A stretch of 64,000 bases of DNA. Source: Mesorhizobium sp. B2-1-1 (GTDB lineage Bacteria > Pseudomonadota > Alphaproteobacteria > Rhizobiales > Rhizobiaceae). Within the stretch, counting starts at the first letter, position 1. Each line of letters opens with the position of its first letter. The stretch is from NCBI RefSeq assembly GCF_006442975.2, contig NZ_CP083954.1, forward strand, positions 4,037,501 to 4,101,500, in the 5' to 3' direction. Shown here piece by piece: positions 8,963 through 18,644 of this stretch. Under the pieces are notes generated by a model. It searched no databases. It saw nothing but the letters and a program-made list of their open reading frames with translations, and was not told the DNA's origin. The position numbers were made by a program, and so were the translations under genes.

Positions 8963-9186
8963 GGGCGAAATCCTCACACTGGAGCATGATCCCGGGACAT
9001 GGGAACCGGCGTTCGAACGAGATTCCCTCGACAGGAGGGGAGCTCATTCCGGCTGCGCGTAACGATCACGCGGAACACCAATCCGGCCATGTTGCCGAAT
9101 CGGGTCTCATTTCAGCGGTTTGTGAGGCAATATTCAAGCCCGGCATCATCGCAAGGCCTGTTTTCAACCGTGCATTTGCAGCGAGC

Positions 9187-9510
9187 CTACTTGCCGCCCT
9201 TTGCCTTGCCACTCTGGTGGGAGCGCAAGATGCGGTTCTTCAGCACGTTCGACGACTTGAAGGTCATCACCCGGCGCGGCAGGATCGGCACCTCTTCGCC
9301 GGTCTTGGGATTGCGCCCGATGCGCTCGTTCTTGGAGCGGACGTGGAACGTCGCGAAAGACGACAGTTTCACCGTCTCGCCACGGACGATCGCCTCGCAG
9401 ATCTCGTCCAGCACCGCCTCGACGAGTTCGGCCGATTCAGTGCGCGACAAACCTACCTTGCGGTAAACGGCTTCGGCAAGGTCGGCGCGCGTAAGTGTCT
9501 TTCCCCCCAT
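9187..9510 (-). CDS. ihfA: Integration host factor subunit alpha
   Basis: DNA-bending HU/IHF-family protein of 107 residues. It shows the IHF-alpha N-terminal dimer helices ([21 protein letters not shown]), the [30 protein letters not shown] beta-arm with the RNPKTG tip carrying the intercalating proline, and the C-terminal [16 protein letters not shown]. It sits between merR and fabH on the minus strand, the standard alphaproteobacterial order. The C-terminal [13 protein letters not shown] tail is basic and disordered. Confidence 0.95.
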   Translation of the reverse strand: MGGKTLTRADLAEAVYRKVGLSRTESAELVEAVLDEICEAIVRGETVKLSSFATFHVRSKNERIGRNPKTGEEVPILPRRVMTFKSSNVLKNRILRSHQSGKAKGGK

Positions 9511-9610
9511 GCGACCGTCCCATCAGCTCAAACATAAAATCGATACAACAGCGGCAGAGCCTAAGTAATTGATCCGGCAAGGTCAAGGACCGAACCGGAC
9601 CGTTCGGCAC

Positions 9611-10582
9611 TTACCAGCGAAGCAGAACCGCGCCCCAGGTGAAGCCGCCGCCCATCGCTTCCAGAAGCACAAGGTCGCCCTTTTTGATGCGGCCATCGGC
9701 AACAGCCACGGAAAGCGCCAGCGGCACGGAAGCAGCCGAGGTGTTACCGTGCAGATTGACCGTCACCACCACCTTTTCCTCAGCTATCCCGAGCTTCCTG
9801 GCGGAAGCGTCAATGATCCGTTTATTGGCCTGATGCGGCACGAACCAGTCCAGGTCGTCGGCGGTGATGCCGGCCTGCGAAAACGTCGCCTCGATGACGT
9901 CGGTGATCATGCCCACCGCATGCTTGAAGACCTCGCGGCCTTCCATCCTGAGATAGCCGACCGTTCCCGTCGTCGAAGGCCCGCCGTCGACAAAGAGCTT
10001 GTCCTTGTGCGCGCCGTCGGAGCGCAGGCTCATCGCTAGCACACCGCGGTCGGCAATACTGCCGCCCCCTTCGCCGGCTTGAAGAACCAGGGCGCCGGCG
10101 CCATCGCCGAACAGTACGCAGGTCGAGCGATCGGTCCAGTCGAGGATGCGCGAGAAGGTCTCCGAGCCGATCACCAGCACGCGCTTGGCCAAGCCGCCGC
10201 GAATATAGAGGTCGGCCGTGGTTACCGCATAGACGAAGCCCGAGCATACCGCCTGCAGGTCGAAGGCAAAGCCGTGATGCATGCCGAGCCGGTTCTGGAT
10301 TTCGACGGCCGTGGCCGGAAAAGTATTGTTGGGTGTCGAGGTCGCCAGCACGATCAGGTCGATGTCTCCGGGTGTCAGGCCGGCATCGGCGAGCGCTGCG
10401 CGCGCCGCCGCCTCACCCAGCGAAGCGGTGGTCTCGTCGTCGGCCGCGATATGGCGCTGGCGGATGCCGGTGCGCTGGGCGATCCACTCGTCCGAGGTTT
10501 CGACCATGCCTTCAAAGTCGGCATTCTTCATGATGCGGCGGGGCAGCGCGGCGCCCATGCCGCGCACGACTGATCTGATCAA
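9611..10582 (-). CDS. fabH: Beta-ketoacyl-ACP synthase III
   Basis: Initiates fatty acid synthesis by condensing acetyl-CoA with malonyl-ACP. The protein has 323 residues, the normal length. The catalytic triad is visible: Cys in AVCSGFVYA (about residue 113), His in VPHQANKRI (about 249) and Asn in LHGNTSAAS (about 279). The substrate-entry TGIRQRH segment is also present. It lies 9 bp downstream of plsX, so the two are cotranscribed and link fatty acid initiation to phospholipid acylation. Confidence 0.97.
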   Translation of the reverse strand: MIRSVVRGMGAALPRRIMKNADFEGMVETSDEWIAQRTGIRQRHIAADDETTASLGEAAARAALADAGLTPGDIDLIVLATSTPNNTFPATAVEIQNRLGMHHGFAFDLQAVCSGFVYAVTTADLYIRGGLAKRVLVIGSETFSRILDWTDRSTCVLFGDGAGALVLQAGEGGGSIADRGVLAMSLRSDGAHKDKLFVDGGPSTTGTVGYLRMEGREVFKHAVGMITDVIEATFSQAGITADDLDWFVPHQANKRIIDASARKLGIAEEKVVVTVNLHGNTSAASVPLALSVAVADGRIKKGDLVLLEAMGGGFTWGAVLLRW

Positions 10583-10591
10583 AGTTCTTTC

Positions 10592-11662
10592 CTATTCCTT
10601 TGCGTCGCTGACGACGTCGGATTTCCTAGATGTCTGGGCATGCGGATTGCGCGCATGGAACAAGTCCAGGTCGGCCTCGATGCGGTCGAGCAGATTGTTG
10701 CGCACCATATCGTAGCCGAGTTCGATGGCGGCGGCGAAACCATCCGAATCGGCGCCGCCGTGGCTTTTCACCACAATGCCGTTCAGCCCCAGGAAAACGC
10801 CGCCATTGGAGCGGCCGACATCCATCTTTTCGCGCAGGCGATCGAACGCGCCCTTGGCGAAGATATAGCCGATCCTGGCCATCAGCGTACGGCTCATCGC
10901 CGCCCGCAGGTAGCCGCCAATCTGGCGCACCGTGCCTTCCGCCGTCTTCAGGGCGATGTTGCCGGCGAAGCCTTCGGTGACGACGACGTCGACCACGCCC
11001 TTGCCGATATCGTCGCCCTCGACGAAACCGTGATAGTTCATCGAGGCCATATTGGCTTCACGCAGCATGCGCCCAGCCTCCTTGACCTCTTCCTGGCCCT
11101 TGATCTCCTCGACGCCGACATTGAGCAGGCCGACACTGGGCCGCGAGACGCCGAAGACCGATCGGGCCATGCCGGTTCCAAGGATGGCAAAATCAATGAG
11201 CTGGTGCGCATCCGCGCCAATGGTGGCGCCGACGTCGAGGACCACGCTTTCGCCGCGCAGCGTCGGCCAAAGTGCCGCGATCGCCGGGCGGTCGATGGTG
11301 GCCATGGTGCGCAGGCAGAATTTCGACATCGCCATCAGCGCGCCGGTGTTGCCGGCCGAGACGCAGGCGTCCGCCGTACCCGACTTGACCGCCTCGACAG
11401 CCTTCCACATCGACGATTTCCAGCGGCCATGGCGCAGTGCCTGGCTCGGCTTGTCGTCCATCCTGACGGCCACCTCGCAGTGGAAGAATTCGCTCACACC
11501 GGCCAGCTTGGGAAATTTGGCCAGTTCGGGTCGTACGGCCTCCTCCCGCCCGTAGATGACGAAGCGGACGTCGGGACGGCGGGTCGCGACCGTCATGAGC
11601 GCCGGAATGACCACGGCTGGTCCGTGATCGCCGCCCATGGCATCGATGGAAATCCTGATCAC
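10592..11662 (-). CDS. plsX: Phosphate acyltransferase PlsX
   Basis: Converts acyl-ACP to acyl-phosphate, the acyl donor for PlsY in phosphatidic acid synthesis; peripheral membrane. The 356-residue length is typical. Motifs include the N-terminal [22 protein letters not shown] and the [18 protein letters not shown] block, all diagnostic of PlsX. The C terminus carries an extra charged tail ([13 protein letters not shown]). Operon position between yceD and fabH is conserved across bacteria. Confidence 0.97.
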   Translation of the reverse strand: MIRISIDAMGGDHGPAVVIPALMTVATRRPDVRFVIYGREEAVRPELAKFPKLAGVSEFFHCEVAVRMDDKPSQALRHGRWKSSMWKAVEAVKSGTADACVSAGNTGALMAMSKFCLRTMATIDRPAIAALWPTLRGESVVLDVGATIGADAHQLIDFAILGTGMARSVFGVSRPSVGLLNVGVEEIKGQEEVKEAGRMLREANMASMNYHGFVEGDDIGKGVVDVVVTEGFAGNIALKTAEGTVRQIGGYLRAAMSRTLMARIGYIFAKGAFDRLREKMDVGRSNGGVFLGLNGIVVKSHGGADSDGFAAAIELGYDMVRNNLLDRIEADLDLFHARNPHAQTSRKSDVVSDAKE

Positions 11663-11781
11663 GCGGTATTCATCTCACGGTTTTGCTTAGGCGGCGGATC
11701 GTTTTAGTGATCGCGAAGGTTCGGCGAAAATAGCGGTTTTGGACATTCGCACAACCGACTTTTCCGTCGCGGGTGAGGTTT

Positions 11782-12330
11782 TCAGGATTTTCCCAACAGC
11801 GACCGCAGTTTCTGCTGAAATTCATTCTCCACCGGTTCGGCCTCGCGGCCGGCATCAAGCGACGCACCCGGCTTGCGCGGATAAGGATCGATGGCCAGTC
11901 CGAAGAACTGCTCGGCGAGTGCCCCGACATCGATCGTGTCGCCTGAAAATGTTTCGGGACTGTCAGGTCCATCCGCGTCGAGCAGGATCTCGCCGCCGCC
12001 TTCGAATCCCTGTCGTCCAAGCTTGGAATCCTCGGGCAGGAACAGAGCCTCGAATGATTCGTCGATATGCGCCCCGACCGGATCGAGCGTGACGATACAG
12101 GCCTGGGTGATGTCGGCCTCGACCCGGCCGCTGACCTTCACGCCATTGCGTTTCCACGGCGTCACCAGGAATTCGGCACGGTAGGCTTCGACCGAGAGCA
12201 AGCTGTGCTCTTCGGCGAGTGTCGCGCGCTGGGTGGCGTCGGCCTCGATGACCACCGGCAAGCCCTTCTGCGGCAGGCGGGCGACGTTGGCAAAAAACGA
12301 TACCGGACTTTGCGGATCGGCGTGCTTCAT
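11782..12330 (-). CDS. YceD/DUF177-family protein
   Basis: A 182-residue acidic protein with the DUF177 core: SVEAYRAEFLVTPWKRNGVKVSGRVEADITQACIVTLDP at about residues 43-82 and a C-terminal PYPRKPGA region. In E. coli YceD is linked to 23S rRNA processing and sits beside rpmF and plsX; rhizobial genes keep the plsX link without rpmF. The start at 12330 has AGGAGG upstream and overlaps the stop of the cbp3-like gene by 4 bp (ATGA), showing translational coupling. Confidence 0.85.
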   Translation of the reverse strand: MKHADPQSPVSFFANVARLPQKGLPVVIEADATQRATLAEEHSLLSVEAYRAEFLVTPWKRNGVKVSGRVEADITQACIVTLDPVGAHIDESFEALFLPEDSKLGRQGFEGGGEILLDADGPDSPETFSGDTIDVGALAEQFFGLAIDPYPRKPGASLDAGREAEPVENEFQQKLRSLLGKS

Positions 12331-12875
12331 CGATCTGCCTCCTGGGCGAGCGGAAAGGTCACCGTGCCGGAGACGATCGCCCGGCACGGCTGCGTGGCCA
12401 GCCGGTTGCGGGCATCGGCGACATAGTCGGACAGTCGTGACGCTTCCGCCCAGGCCGCGGCGTCGGGCCGGACATTGCGTGCAAGGGCGGCGGTGAGCCC
12501 ATCATGATCATTGCGCTCCAATGCGTCGTCATAGGCGGCGGTGCGGCCATAAAACATCTTCGCCAGCTTTTTCATGCGCTTGGGCACTCCGACATCGCCA
12601 ATGCCGAGTTCCCGCAGCGAATGGTCGACGTCGAGAAAAAACTCGTCGATCAGCACCTGCGCGATCTCCTGCGCCACGCCGTCTTCCCCACGCAGCCGGT
12701 GCTGGACCAGGAACATGTGCAGCGACAGCATTTCGAAACGCCCAAGCGGCGTGTCCGGCACATTCCAGTGGGAATAAAATACGGTCTGCCGCGCGGCCGC
12801 CACGATTTGTGCGTAAAGCGCGTCGGTGATGGCGCGGTTGGCGTGGCGTTCGCGACCAAAAAGGCGCTGGAACAT
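12327..12875 (-). CDS. Ubiquinol-cytochrome c chaperone (Cbp3 family)
   Basis: A 182-residue protein whose N-terminal FQRLFGRERHANRAITDALYAQIVAAAR and central WNVPDTPLGRFEMLSLHMFLVQHRL segments are characteristic of the ubiquinol-cyt c chaperone domain, which helps assemble the cytochrome bc1 complex. The start at 12875 has CCGGAGACC upstream; an extension to 12926 is possible but lacks a site. It opens the yceD-plsX-fabH-ihfA-merR run and is divergent from bamE. Confidence 0.85.
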   Translation of the reverse strand: MFQRLFGRERHANRAITDALYAQIVAAARQTVFYSHWNVPDTPLGRFEMLSLHMFLVQHRLRGEDGVAQEIAQVLIDEFFLDVDHSLRELGIGDVGVPKRMKKLAKMFYGRTAAYDDALERNDHDGLTAALARNVRPDAAAWAEASRLSDYVADARNRLATQPCRAIVSGTVTFPLAQEADR

Positions 12876-12989
12876 GGGGATGGTCTCCGGGGACCGTTTG
12901 TTGAATTGGCCTTGTTGCATCGGCAAGCAAGCTGGTTTACCGGTTTTGCGGCCCAGCGCAAGTTGCGGCGATATAATGGAGAATTGTTG

Positions 12990-13505
12990 TTGCGCGCGCT
13001 GAATTTCAAGTCGACCTTCTCTTCCAGGCCCGCTGGCGCGATCTCGCTGCTGGCCATCATTGCGGCGCTTTCGGCCTGCAACAGTTCCAAGATGATCGGT
13101 GATCTGAACCCCAGCGAAACGCTGACGCAGGGGTATGTCATCGATCAGCAGGCGATCGATTCGGTGCCGGTCGGCTCAAGCCGCGAGCAGGTGCTGCTCG
13201 CGCTCGGCACGCCCTCGACGACGGCGACCTTCGACAATGAAGCCTTTTACTACATCTCGCAGACTCGCAAGCGCTATGTCGCCTTCGACAAGCCCCGGCT
13301 GATCGATCAGCATGTGCTGGCGGTTTATTTCGGGGCCGATGGGCGGGTCACCCAGATCGCCAATTACGGCCTGAAGGACGGCAAGATCTTCGACTTCATC
13401 TCGCGCACCACGCCGACTGGCGGCAAGGACCAGAACTTCCTCAGCCAGATCATCAACGGCGCCAGCAAGCTGGCGCCCGGCATTCCCGGCGGCGGCACTC
13501 CCTGA
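12990..13505 (+). CDS. bamE: Outer-membrane assembly lipoprotein BamE/OmlA (SmpA family)
   Basis: A 171-residue lipoprotein: signal sequence with lipobox LSAC near residue 30, so the mature N-terminal cysteine is lipidated. The SmpA/OmlA domain follows: GYVIDQQAIDSVPVGSSREQVLLALGTPSTTATFDNEAFYY and VAVYFGADGRVTQIANYGL. It is a small subunit of the BAM machine that inserts outer-membrane proteins. No ATG is available in frame. Three consecutive TTG codons at 12984-12992 follow GGAGAA, and the third (12990) has the best spacing. It is followed by a strong terminator. Confidence 0.85.
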   Translation: MRALNFKSTFSSRPAGAISLLAIIAALSACNSSKMIGDLNPSETLTQGYVIDQQAIDSVPVGSSREQVLLALGTPSTTATFDNEAFYYISQTRKRYVAFDKPRLIDQHVLAVYFGADGRVTQIANYGLKDGKIFDFISRTTPTGGKDQNFLSQIINGASKLAPGIPGGGTP

Positions 13506-13553
13506 TCTCAGACCCGCCTCCCCTTGGGGATGGCAGCACCATCTCAGGCGACC

Positions 13554-13585
13554 AAAAACCCGTGGGAGCGATCCCACGGGTTTTT
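13554..13585 (+). terminator. Rho-independent terminator after bamE
   Basis: Stem CCCGTGGGA (13559-13567) and TCCCACGGG (13572-13580) with tetraloop GCGA, preceded by five A and followed by TTTTTG. It lies about 50 bp past the bamE stop. The A/T flanks extend the stem and make it potentially bidirectional. Confidence 0.93.
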
Positions 13586-13696
13586 GTTATCATGGGGCGG
13601 GAGAGGCCGGCTCGTCGGCGATGGGCAGACAGCGACGGCAGGACGCGGACGCAGCCGTTGAAATTCGTTTTCCGCGTTCCAAAACCGCCGTCAAAT

Positions 13697-13729
13697 AAAA
13701 ACCCGCGAGGATTGCTCCCCGCGGGTTTT
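13697..13729 (-). terminator. Rho-independent terminator after hppA
   Basis: Inverted repeat AAAAACCCGCG / CGCGGGTTTT (arms 13697-13707 and 13720-13729) lying 19 bp past the minus-strand hppA stop. On the minus strand the U tract is supplied by the A-run at 13697-13701. Confidence 0.88.
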
Positions 13730-13748
13730 CATTGTCGAGCTTTGCCGC

Positions 13749-15890
13749 TCAGCCGTGCGCCAGCACCGCCAGCAGCAGGAGCGCCACGATATTGGTGATC
13801 TTGATCGCCGGGTTGACCGCCGGGCCGGCCGTGTCCTTGTAGGGATCGCCGACCGTATCGCCGGTCACCGAGGCCTTGTGCGCCTCGGAACCCTTCAGGT
13901 GCTTGATGCCGTCCTTGTCGGTGAATCCGTCCTCGAACGACTTCTTGGCGTTGTCCCAGGCGCCGCCGCCCGAAGTCATCGAGATGGCGACGAACAAGCC
14001 GTTGACGATGACGCCGAGCAGAGAGGCGCCGAGAGCCGCAAAGGCCGACGCTTTCGAGCCCGAGATCAGCAGCACGCCGAAATAGACGACGAGCGGCGCC
14101 AACACCGGCAGCAGCGACGGGATGATCATTTCCCGGATCGCCGCCTTGGTCAGAAGATCTACCGCGCGCGCATAGTTCGGCTTGGACGTGCCGGCCATGA
14201 TGCCCGGGTCGTCACGGAACTGCTTGCGCACCTCCTCGACGATGGCGCCCGCCGCGCGGCCGACGGCCGTCATGGCGATGCCACCGAACAGATACGGGAT
14301 CAAGCCGCCGAAGATCAGGCCGGCGACGACGTAGGGGTTGGAAAGATCGAAGGAGACCTCGCCCATGCCCTGGAAGTAGGGATATTTGTCGCCATTGGCG
14401 GCAAAGAATTTCAGGTCGTTCGAATAGGCCGCGAACAGCACCAGTGCGCCGAGGCCCGCCGAACCGATGGCATAGCCCTTGGTCACCGCCTTGGTGGTGT
14501 TGCCGACCGCGTCGAGCGCGTCGGTGGAGTGGCGCACTTCCTTGGGCAGGCCGGCCATTTCGGCGATGCCGCCGGCATTGTCGGTGACCGGGCCAAAGGC
14601 ATCGAGCGCGACGATCATGCCGGCAAGGCCGAGCATGGTGGTGACGGCGATCGCCGTGCCGTAAAGGCCGGCGAGCTGATAGGTCGAGATGATGCCGCCG
14701 ACGATGACGATGGCCGGCAGTGCCGTCGATTCCAGAGAGACCGCAAGGCCCTGGATGACGTTGGTGCCGTGCCCGGTCACCGACGCCTGGGCGATCGAGT
14801 TGACCGGACGCTTGTTGGTGCCGGTGTAGTACTCGGTGATCACGACGATGAGACCGGTCACCACGAGGCCGATCAGGCCGCAGATGAACAGGTTCTTGCC
14901 GGTGATGACCATGCCGGCGACAGTGCCGACCTCGCCCCAGCCAAGCGTGGCCGAGGTGGCGACGCCCAAGCCCACGATGGACAACAGGCCGGTGACGATC
15001 AGCCCCTTGTAGAGCGCGCCCATGATCGAACCGTTGGAGCCGAGCTTGACGAAGAAAGTACCGACGATCGAGGTCAGGATGCAGGCGCCGCAGATAGCGA
15101 GCGGATAGAGCATCGCGGCACTCAGAACCGCGGTGCCGCCAAAGAAGATGGCGCCCAGCACCATGGTGGCGACGACTGTCACCGCATAGGTCTCGAACAG
15201 GTCGGCCGCCATACCGGCGCAGTCGCCGACATTGTCGCCGACATTGTCGGCAATGGTGGCGGGGTTGCGCGGATCATCCTCGGGAATACCAGCTTCGACC
15301 TTGCCGACCAGATCGCCGCCGACATCGGCACCCTTGGTGAAGATGCCGCCGCCGAGACGGGCGAAGATCGAGATCAGCGAGGCGCCGAAGCCGAGCGAAA
15401 CCAGCGAGTCGATGACGATACGGTCATTGGGCTGAAGCCCCATGAAATGGGTGAGGATCAGGTAGTAGATCGACACGCCAAGCAGGGCAAGGCCCGCAAC
15501 AAGCATGCCGGTGATGGCGCCCGACTTGAATGCGATGTCGAGGCCGGCGGCAAGGCTGTTGGAAGCGGCCTGTGCCGTGCGAACATTGGCCCGCACCGAA
15601 ACATGCATGCCGATGAAGCCGGCCGCGCCCGAAAGCACGGCCCCGATCAGGAAGCCGATCGCGGCGGTGATGGACAGCAGCCACCAGGCGAGCAGCAGCA
15701 CGACCACGCCGACGATGGCGATGGTGGTGTACTGGCGCGCCAGATAGGCTTGCGCGCCCTCACGGATGGCGGCGGAGATTTCCTGCATGCGTGCATTGCC
15801 CTGGTCCGACGCGAGGACCGAACGTGTCGCCCAGATGGCGTAAAGGACAGAAAGCAGGCCGCAGGCGATGACGGCGGAAATTATGGTCAT
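13749..15890 (-). CDS. hppA: Proton-translocating membrane pyrophosphatase, K+-independent type
   Basis: Integral membrane H+-PPase of 713 residues with about 16 transmembrane segments that couples PPi hydrolysis to proton pumping. Substrate motifs are visible: [20 protein letters not shown] and [18 protein letters not shown], then [12 protein letters not shown] in a later loop and [16 protein letters not shown] near the C terminus. The [10 protein letters not shown] segment carries lysine where K+-dependent enzymes have alanine, marking the K+-independent class. The start at 15890 follows GAGGAAAA; a frame running to 16079 has no site and adds an unrelated N terminus. It is flanked by its own terminator. 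Confidence 0.96.
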   Translation of the reverse strand: MTIISAVIACGLLSVLYAIWATRSVLASDQGNARMQEISAAIREGAQAYLARQYTTIAIVGVVVLLLAWWLLSITAAIGFLIGAVLSGAAGFIGMHVSVRANVRTAQAASNSLAAGLDIAFKSGAITGMLVAGLALLGVSIYYLILTHFMGLQPNDRIVIDSLVSLGFGASLISIFARLGGGIFTKGADVGGDLVGKVEAGIPEDDPRNPATIADNVGDNVGDCAGMAADLFETYAVTVVATMVLGAIFFGGTAVLSAAMLYPLAICGACILTSIVGTFFVKLGSNGSIMGALYKGLIVTGLLSIVGLGVATSATLGWGEVGTVAGMVITGKNLFICGLIGLVVTGLIVVITEYYTGTNKRPVNSIAQASVTGHGTNVIQGLAVSLESTALPAIVIVGGIISTYQLAGLYGTAIAVTTMLGLAGMIVALDAFGPVTDNAGGIAEMAGLPKEVRHSTDALDAVGNTTKAVTKGYAIGSAGLGALVLFAAYSNDLKFFAANGDKYPYFQGMGEVSFDLSNPYVVAGLIFGGLIPYLFGGIAMTAVGRAAGAIVEEVRKQFRDDPGIMAGTSKPNYARAVDLLTKAAIREMIIPSLLPVLAPLVVYFGVLLISGSKASAFAALGASLLGVIVNGLFVAISMTSGGGAWDNAKKSFEDGFTDKDGIKHLKGSEAHKASVTGDTVGDPYKDTAGPAVNPAIKITNIVALLLLAVLAHG

Positions 15891-16120
15891 GCCGGGTTTT
15901 CCTCGATTGCTGGCCCAAAAGAACCCCTCCCTGGGCCGTTGAGACAAAGACGGAATCCCGTGCGCGGAATCCCCCTCTTCGCAGCGGTGTATGCGAAACA
16001 GGGCCGCGAACGTCAAGATATTGTTCGGTTTTTGCCCGGCTTTCGCCCAAAAGAGCCAGACGGCGGCAGGTGTCGCCATGCCGCTGCTGCTTTATATCGA
16101 TTGAAATCACGGATCAGCAC

Positions 16121-16621
16121 TCAGGTTTGGCGCAGATCACCGTCTGGCTGGACGACGAAGATCAGCACCGCCAGCATGGTCATGTAGAACACGAATGCCT
16201 TCTGCTGGCCGTTCCAGATGCTCGATTGCCACATGGCGAACCACTCGCCGCCCACCACCATAAATCCAAGATACCAGATCAGGAATCCCATCGTCGCGGC
16301 GATAACGGCGAATTTCTTGGCATCGTTGAAAACCTCTCCGCTGGCATTGCGCGCTTGCCACAGGTTCCAGGCCGCGATCAGGTAGAGCAGACAGGTCAGC
16401 GCCTCGCCGGCGATGATGAGCCAGTAGCCCGTCGTCCATAGCGAGGGGTTGGTGATCGAGCGATACATCAGCGCGTTGCCGGGAAAGGTCGTGTCCATGC
16501 TCAGCACGTGCTGGACAAAGGCGAAGTTTGAGCCGTAATCGGTGACGTTGCCGAAAGCGACAAGAAAGGCGAAAGCCGCCAGACAGAGACACATGACGAT
16601 CTTGGAGAAGCGCAAGGTCAT
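16121..16621 (-). CDS. DUF2165 family membrane protein
   Basis: A 166-residue protein with four predicted transmembrane helices (residues 6-25, 63-82, 103-122 and 138-156). Family-type features are the NVTDYGSNFAFVQHVLSMDTTFP loop after helix 1 and the WFAMWQSSIWNGQQKAF loop before helix 4. Function is unknown. It lies 230 bp upstream of hppA on the same strand; cotranscription is possible but unproven. The start at 16621 avoids an unlikely basic N-terminal extension. Confidence 0.78.
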   Translation of the reverse strand: MTLRFSKIVMCLCLAAFAFLVAFGNVTDYGSNFAFVQHVLSMDTTFPGNALMYRSITNPSLWTTGYWLIIAGEALTCLLYLIAAWNLWQARNASGEVFNDAKKFAVIAATMGFLIWYLGFMVVGGEWFAMWQSSIWNGQQKAFVFYMTMLAVLIFVVQPDGDLRQT

Positions 16622-16700
16622 GGCAAGAACTCCTGCTGAAGGATCGGGGCATCGGCCCAAGCAATCGCCGAGTCCCGAAGATCGCGCAACTGGCAGGCGG

Positions 16701-16934
16701 GTGTTGATTACGCTCACGGCCAGCGCAAGACATTATGCCGGCAAGCAAGTCATCGCCGAACCCATCGAGGCGCTCCAGCTCGGCAGCGATTGCGCCGTGG
16801 GTGATCTTGTCTCGCTCGTGAAAGCCGGCACACAACACGACTTTGCCGTCATCTGCCGCCGCTGGATCTGCAAAGAGCAAGGCATCGAACTCGAACTGAC
16901 GCTCGACCACCCTGCCCGTTCAAGTGGACGTTGA
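16701..16934 (+). CDS. Small hypothetical protein
   Basis: A putative 77-residue protein starting at GTG 16701 behind a weak GGCAGGCGG. The reading frame has a plausible globular composition (GKQVIAEPIEALQLGSDC, VGDLVSLVKAGTQHDFAVIC, a CRRW motif and an acidic IELELTLDHPA end). The opposite strand is also open here, so the assignment rests on amino-acid composition and on filling an otherwise empty divergent gap between a DUF2165 gene and an ABC operon. No family recognised. The two cysteines could be structural. Confidence 0.45.
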   Translation: MLITLTASARHYAGKQVIAEPIEALQLGSDCAVGDLVSLVKAGTQHDFAVICRRWICKEQGIELELTLDHPARSSGR

Positions 16935-16959
16935 AAGATCGGAGCACCGGGACAGAAGC

Positions 16960-17709
16960 CTACTCGGCCTGGCGCCCCATGCGCCGCGCGGCATAGCGTT
17001 CGACCGCCGACAACCCATCATAGATCAGCACGGCCAAGGCGGCAACGATCAGGCCGCCCTGCAAGATGAAAGCGAGATTGTTGGACAAGAGCCCGGCAAT
17101 GATCACCTCGCCCAATGTCTTCGCTGCAACCGTCGAGCCAATGGTGGCGGTGGCCAGGCTGATAACCACCGACAGCCTTATGCCGCCTAGGATGACCGGC
17201 GCGCTGAGCGGCAATTCGACCTTCAGCAGCCTTTGCCAACCGGTCATGCCGGCACCGCGCGCCGCTTCCATGACATTGCCGGGCAACGTCGTCAGGCCGG
17301 TCAGCGCGTTCTCGAAGATCGGCAGCAGACCATAGAGGAACAATGCGATCAGCGTCGGCTTCTCGCCGAACCCTACCGCCGGCACGGCAAGCGCCAGCAC
17401 CGCCACCGGCGGGAAAGTCTGGCCGATATTGACCAGGCTGCGTGACAGCGGCAGGAATTCGGCGCCGGCAGGCCTGGTGACCAGGATGGCGAGCGCGACC
17501 GCCACGATGGTGGCGGCGAGCGTGGCGATCAGCACGGTGCGCAGGTGCAGCAGCATCAGCGTCAGCAAGCTGCCCTGATTGTAGATCACCGGCGCGCCGT
17601 TCTCGGTCAGCGGCTTGAGCAGCGGCTCGAACCAGCCGGGGCTGGTGACGAAAGCGACCAGCAGCACCACCAGCGCAAGCCTGAGCAGCAACGGCAGCCA
17701 GGCTTTCAT
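16960..17709 (-). CDS. yehW: Osmolyte ABC transporter permease, YehW type
   Basis: Inner-membrane permease of 249 residues with about six helices and the binding-protein-dependent transport signature EAARGAGMTGWQRLLKVELPLSAPVILGGIR at about residues 143-173, the coupling loop to the ATPase. It is the last gene of a four-gene set whose order and lengths match E. coli yehZYXW (osmF system), and it overlaps the ATPase gene by 4 bp. Likely substrate: glycine betaine or a related quaternary amine; E. coli YehZYXW has low affinity for betaine, so the true substrate is open. Confidence 0.9.
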   Translation of the reverse strand: MKAWLPLLLRLALVVLLVAFVTSPGWFEPLLKPLTENGAPVIYNQGSLLTLMLLHLRTVLIATLAATIVAVALAILVTRPAGAEFLPLSRSLVNIGQTFPPVAVLALAVPAVGFGEKPTLIALFLYGLLPIFENALTGLTTLPGNVMEAARGAGMTGWQRLLKVELPLSAPVILGGIRLSVVISLATATIGSTVAAKTLGEVIIAGLLSNNLAFILQGGLIVAALAVLIYDGLSAVERYAARRMGRQAE

Positions 17710-18644
17710 GCCGGCCTCGCCGCACGCTTCACCAAGCCGTCGATGGTAACGCGACCGAGCGGCTTGCCGTCGGCATCCTTGACCGGCAGCGCCGGACGGC
17801 CAGACCAGAGAAGTTCGGCCAGCGCGTCGCGCTGGCTGGCGTCGCCAGGAATCGCCTCACCTTCCGCCGCGCCCTTTTCGACTGCGTCGCGCACGCGGCC
17901 GAGCGACAGCAGCCGGAACGGTTTTTCGCTGGCGCCGACCAGGGTCTCGACGAAGCCGCTGGCCGGCCTCGCCAGTATCTCCGCCGGCCTGGCATATTGT
18001 ACCAGCTTGCCGGCATCCATGACGGCGATCTTGTCGCCCATATGCACGGCCTCTTCCATGTCGTGGGTGACGAGGATGATGGTGGTGCCGAAGCGCCTCT
18101 GGATTGCAAGCAGATCTTCCTGCGCCTTGGTGCGGATGATCGGGTCAAGCGCGCCGAACGGCTCGTCCATTAACAGCACATTGGGTTCGGCCGCGAGCGC
18201 GCGGGCGACGCCGACGCGCTGTTGCTGGCCGCCAGAGAGCTCGTGCGGATAGCGCGGCCCGTAGGCCTGCGGGTCGAGCTGGTAGAGCGTCATCAGTTCG
18301 TCGACACGGGCCTTGATGCGATCCTTGTCCCAGCCAAGCAGCGCCGGCACGGTGGCGATGTTCTGCGCCACCGTGCGGTGCGGGAACAGGCCATGGCCCT
18401 GGATGGCGTAGCCGATGCTGCGCCGCAGCTCGTAGCCGGGCACCGAGCGGTTGTCGGCGCCGTCGAGCTTGATGACGCCGGAAGTCGGCTCGACCAGCCG
18501 GTTGATCATGCGAAGCAGCGTCGTCTTGCCGGAGCCCGAGGTGCCGACGATGACGCAAAGGGTGCGGGGCTCTATGATCATCGAGACTTCATCGACCACC
18601 GTGGTCGCATCGTAGCGCTTGGTAATGCGTTCGATCTCGATCAT
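17706..18644 (-). CDS. yehX: Osmolyte ABC transporter ATPase, YehX type
   Basis: A 312-residue ATPase. Walker A GTSGSGKTTLLRMI (about residues 33-46), signature LSGGQQQRVGVARAL, Walker B NVLLMDEPFGALDP and the switch LVTHDMEEAV are all intact. The C-terminal third (about 235-312) contains a single CBS-like piece (LLWSGRPALPVKDADGKPLGRVTIDGL), as in betaine-type ATPases that sense ionic strength. It overlaps both permease genes by 4 bp. The C-terminal domain could make transport respond to osmolarity, by family analogy. Confidence 0.93.
   Translation of the reverse strand: MIEIERITKRYDATTVVDEVSMIIEPRTLCVIVGTSGSGKTTLLRMINRLVEPTSGVIKLDGADNRSVPGYELRRSIGYAIQGHGLFPHRTVAQNIATVPALLGWDKDRIKARVDELMTLYQLDPQAYGPRYPHELSGGQQQRVGVARALAAEPNVLLMDEPFGALDPIIRTKAQEDLLAIQRRFGTTIILVTHDMEEAVHMGDKIAVMDAGKLVQYARPAEILARPASGFVETLVGASEKPFRLLSLGRVRDAVEKGAAEGEAIPGDASQRDALAELLWSGRPALPVKDADGKPLGRVTIDGLVKRAARPA

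Noticed and set aside
13755..16187. 810-residue open frame on the plus strand opposite hppA
   Set aside because: It is a shadow of the codon bias of hppA: composition is rich in D, R, H and G with no motifs, and the opposite strand encodes an intact pyrophosphatase.
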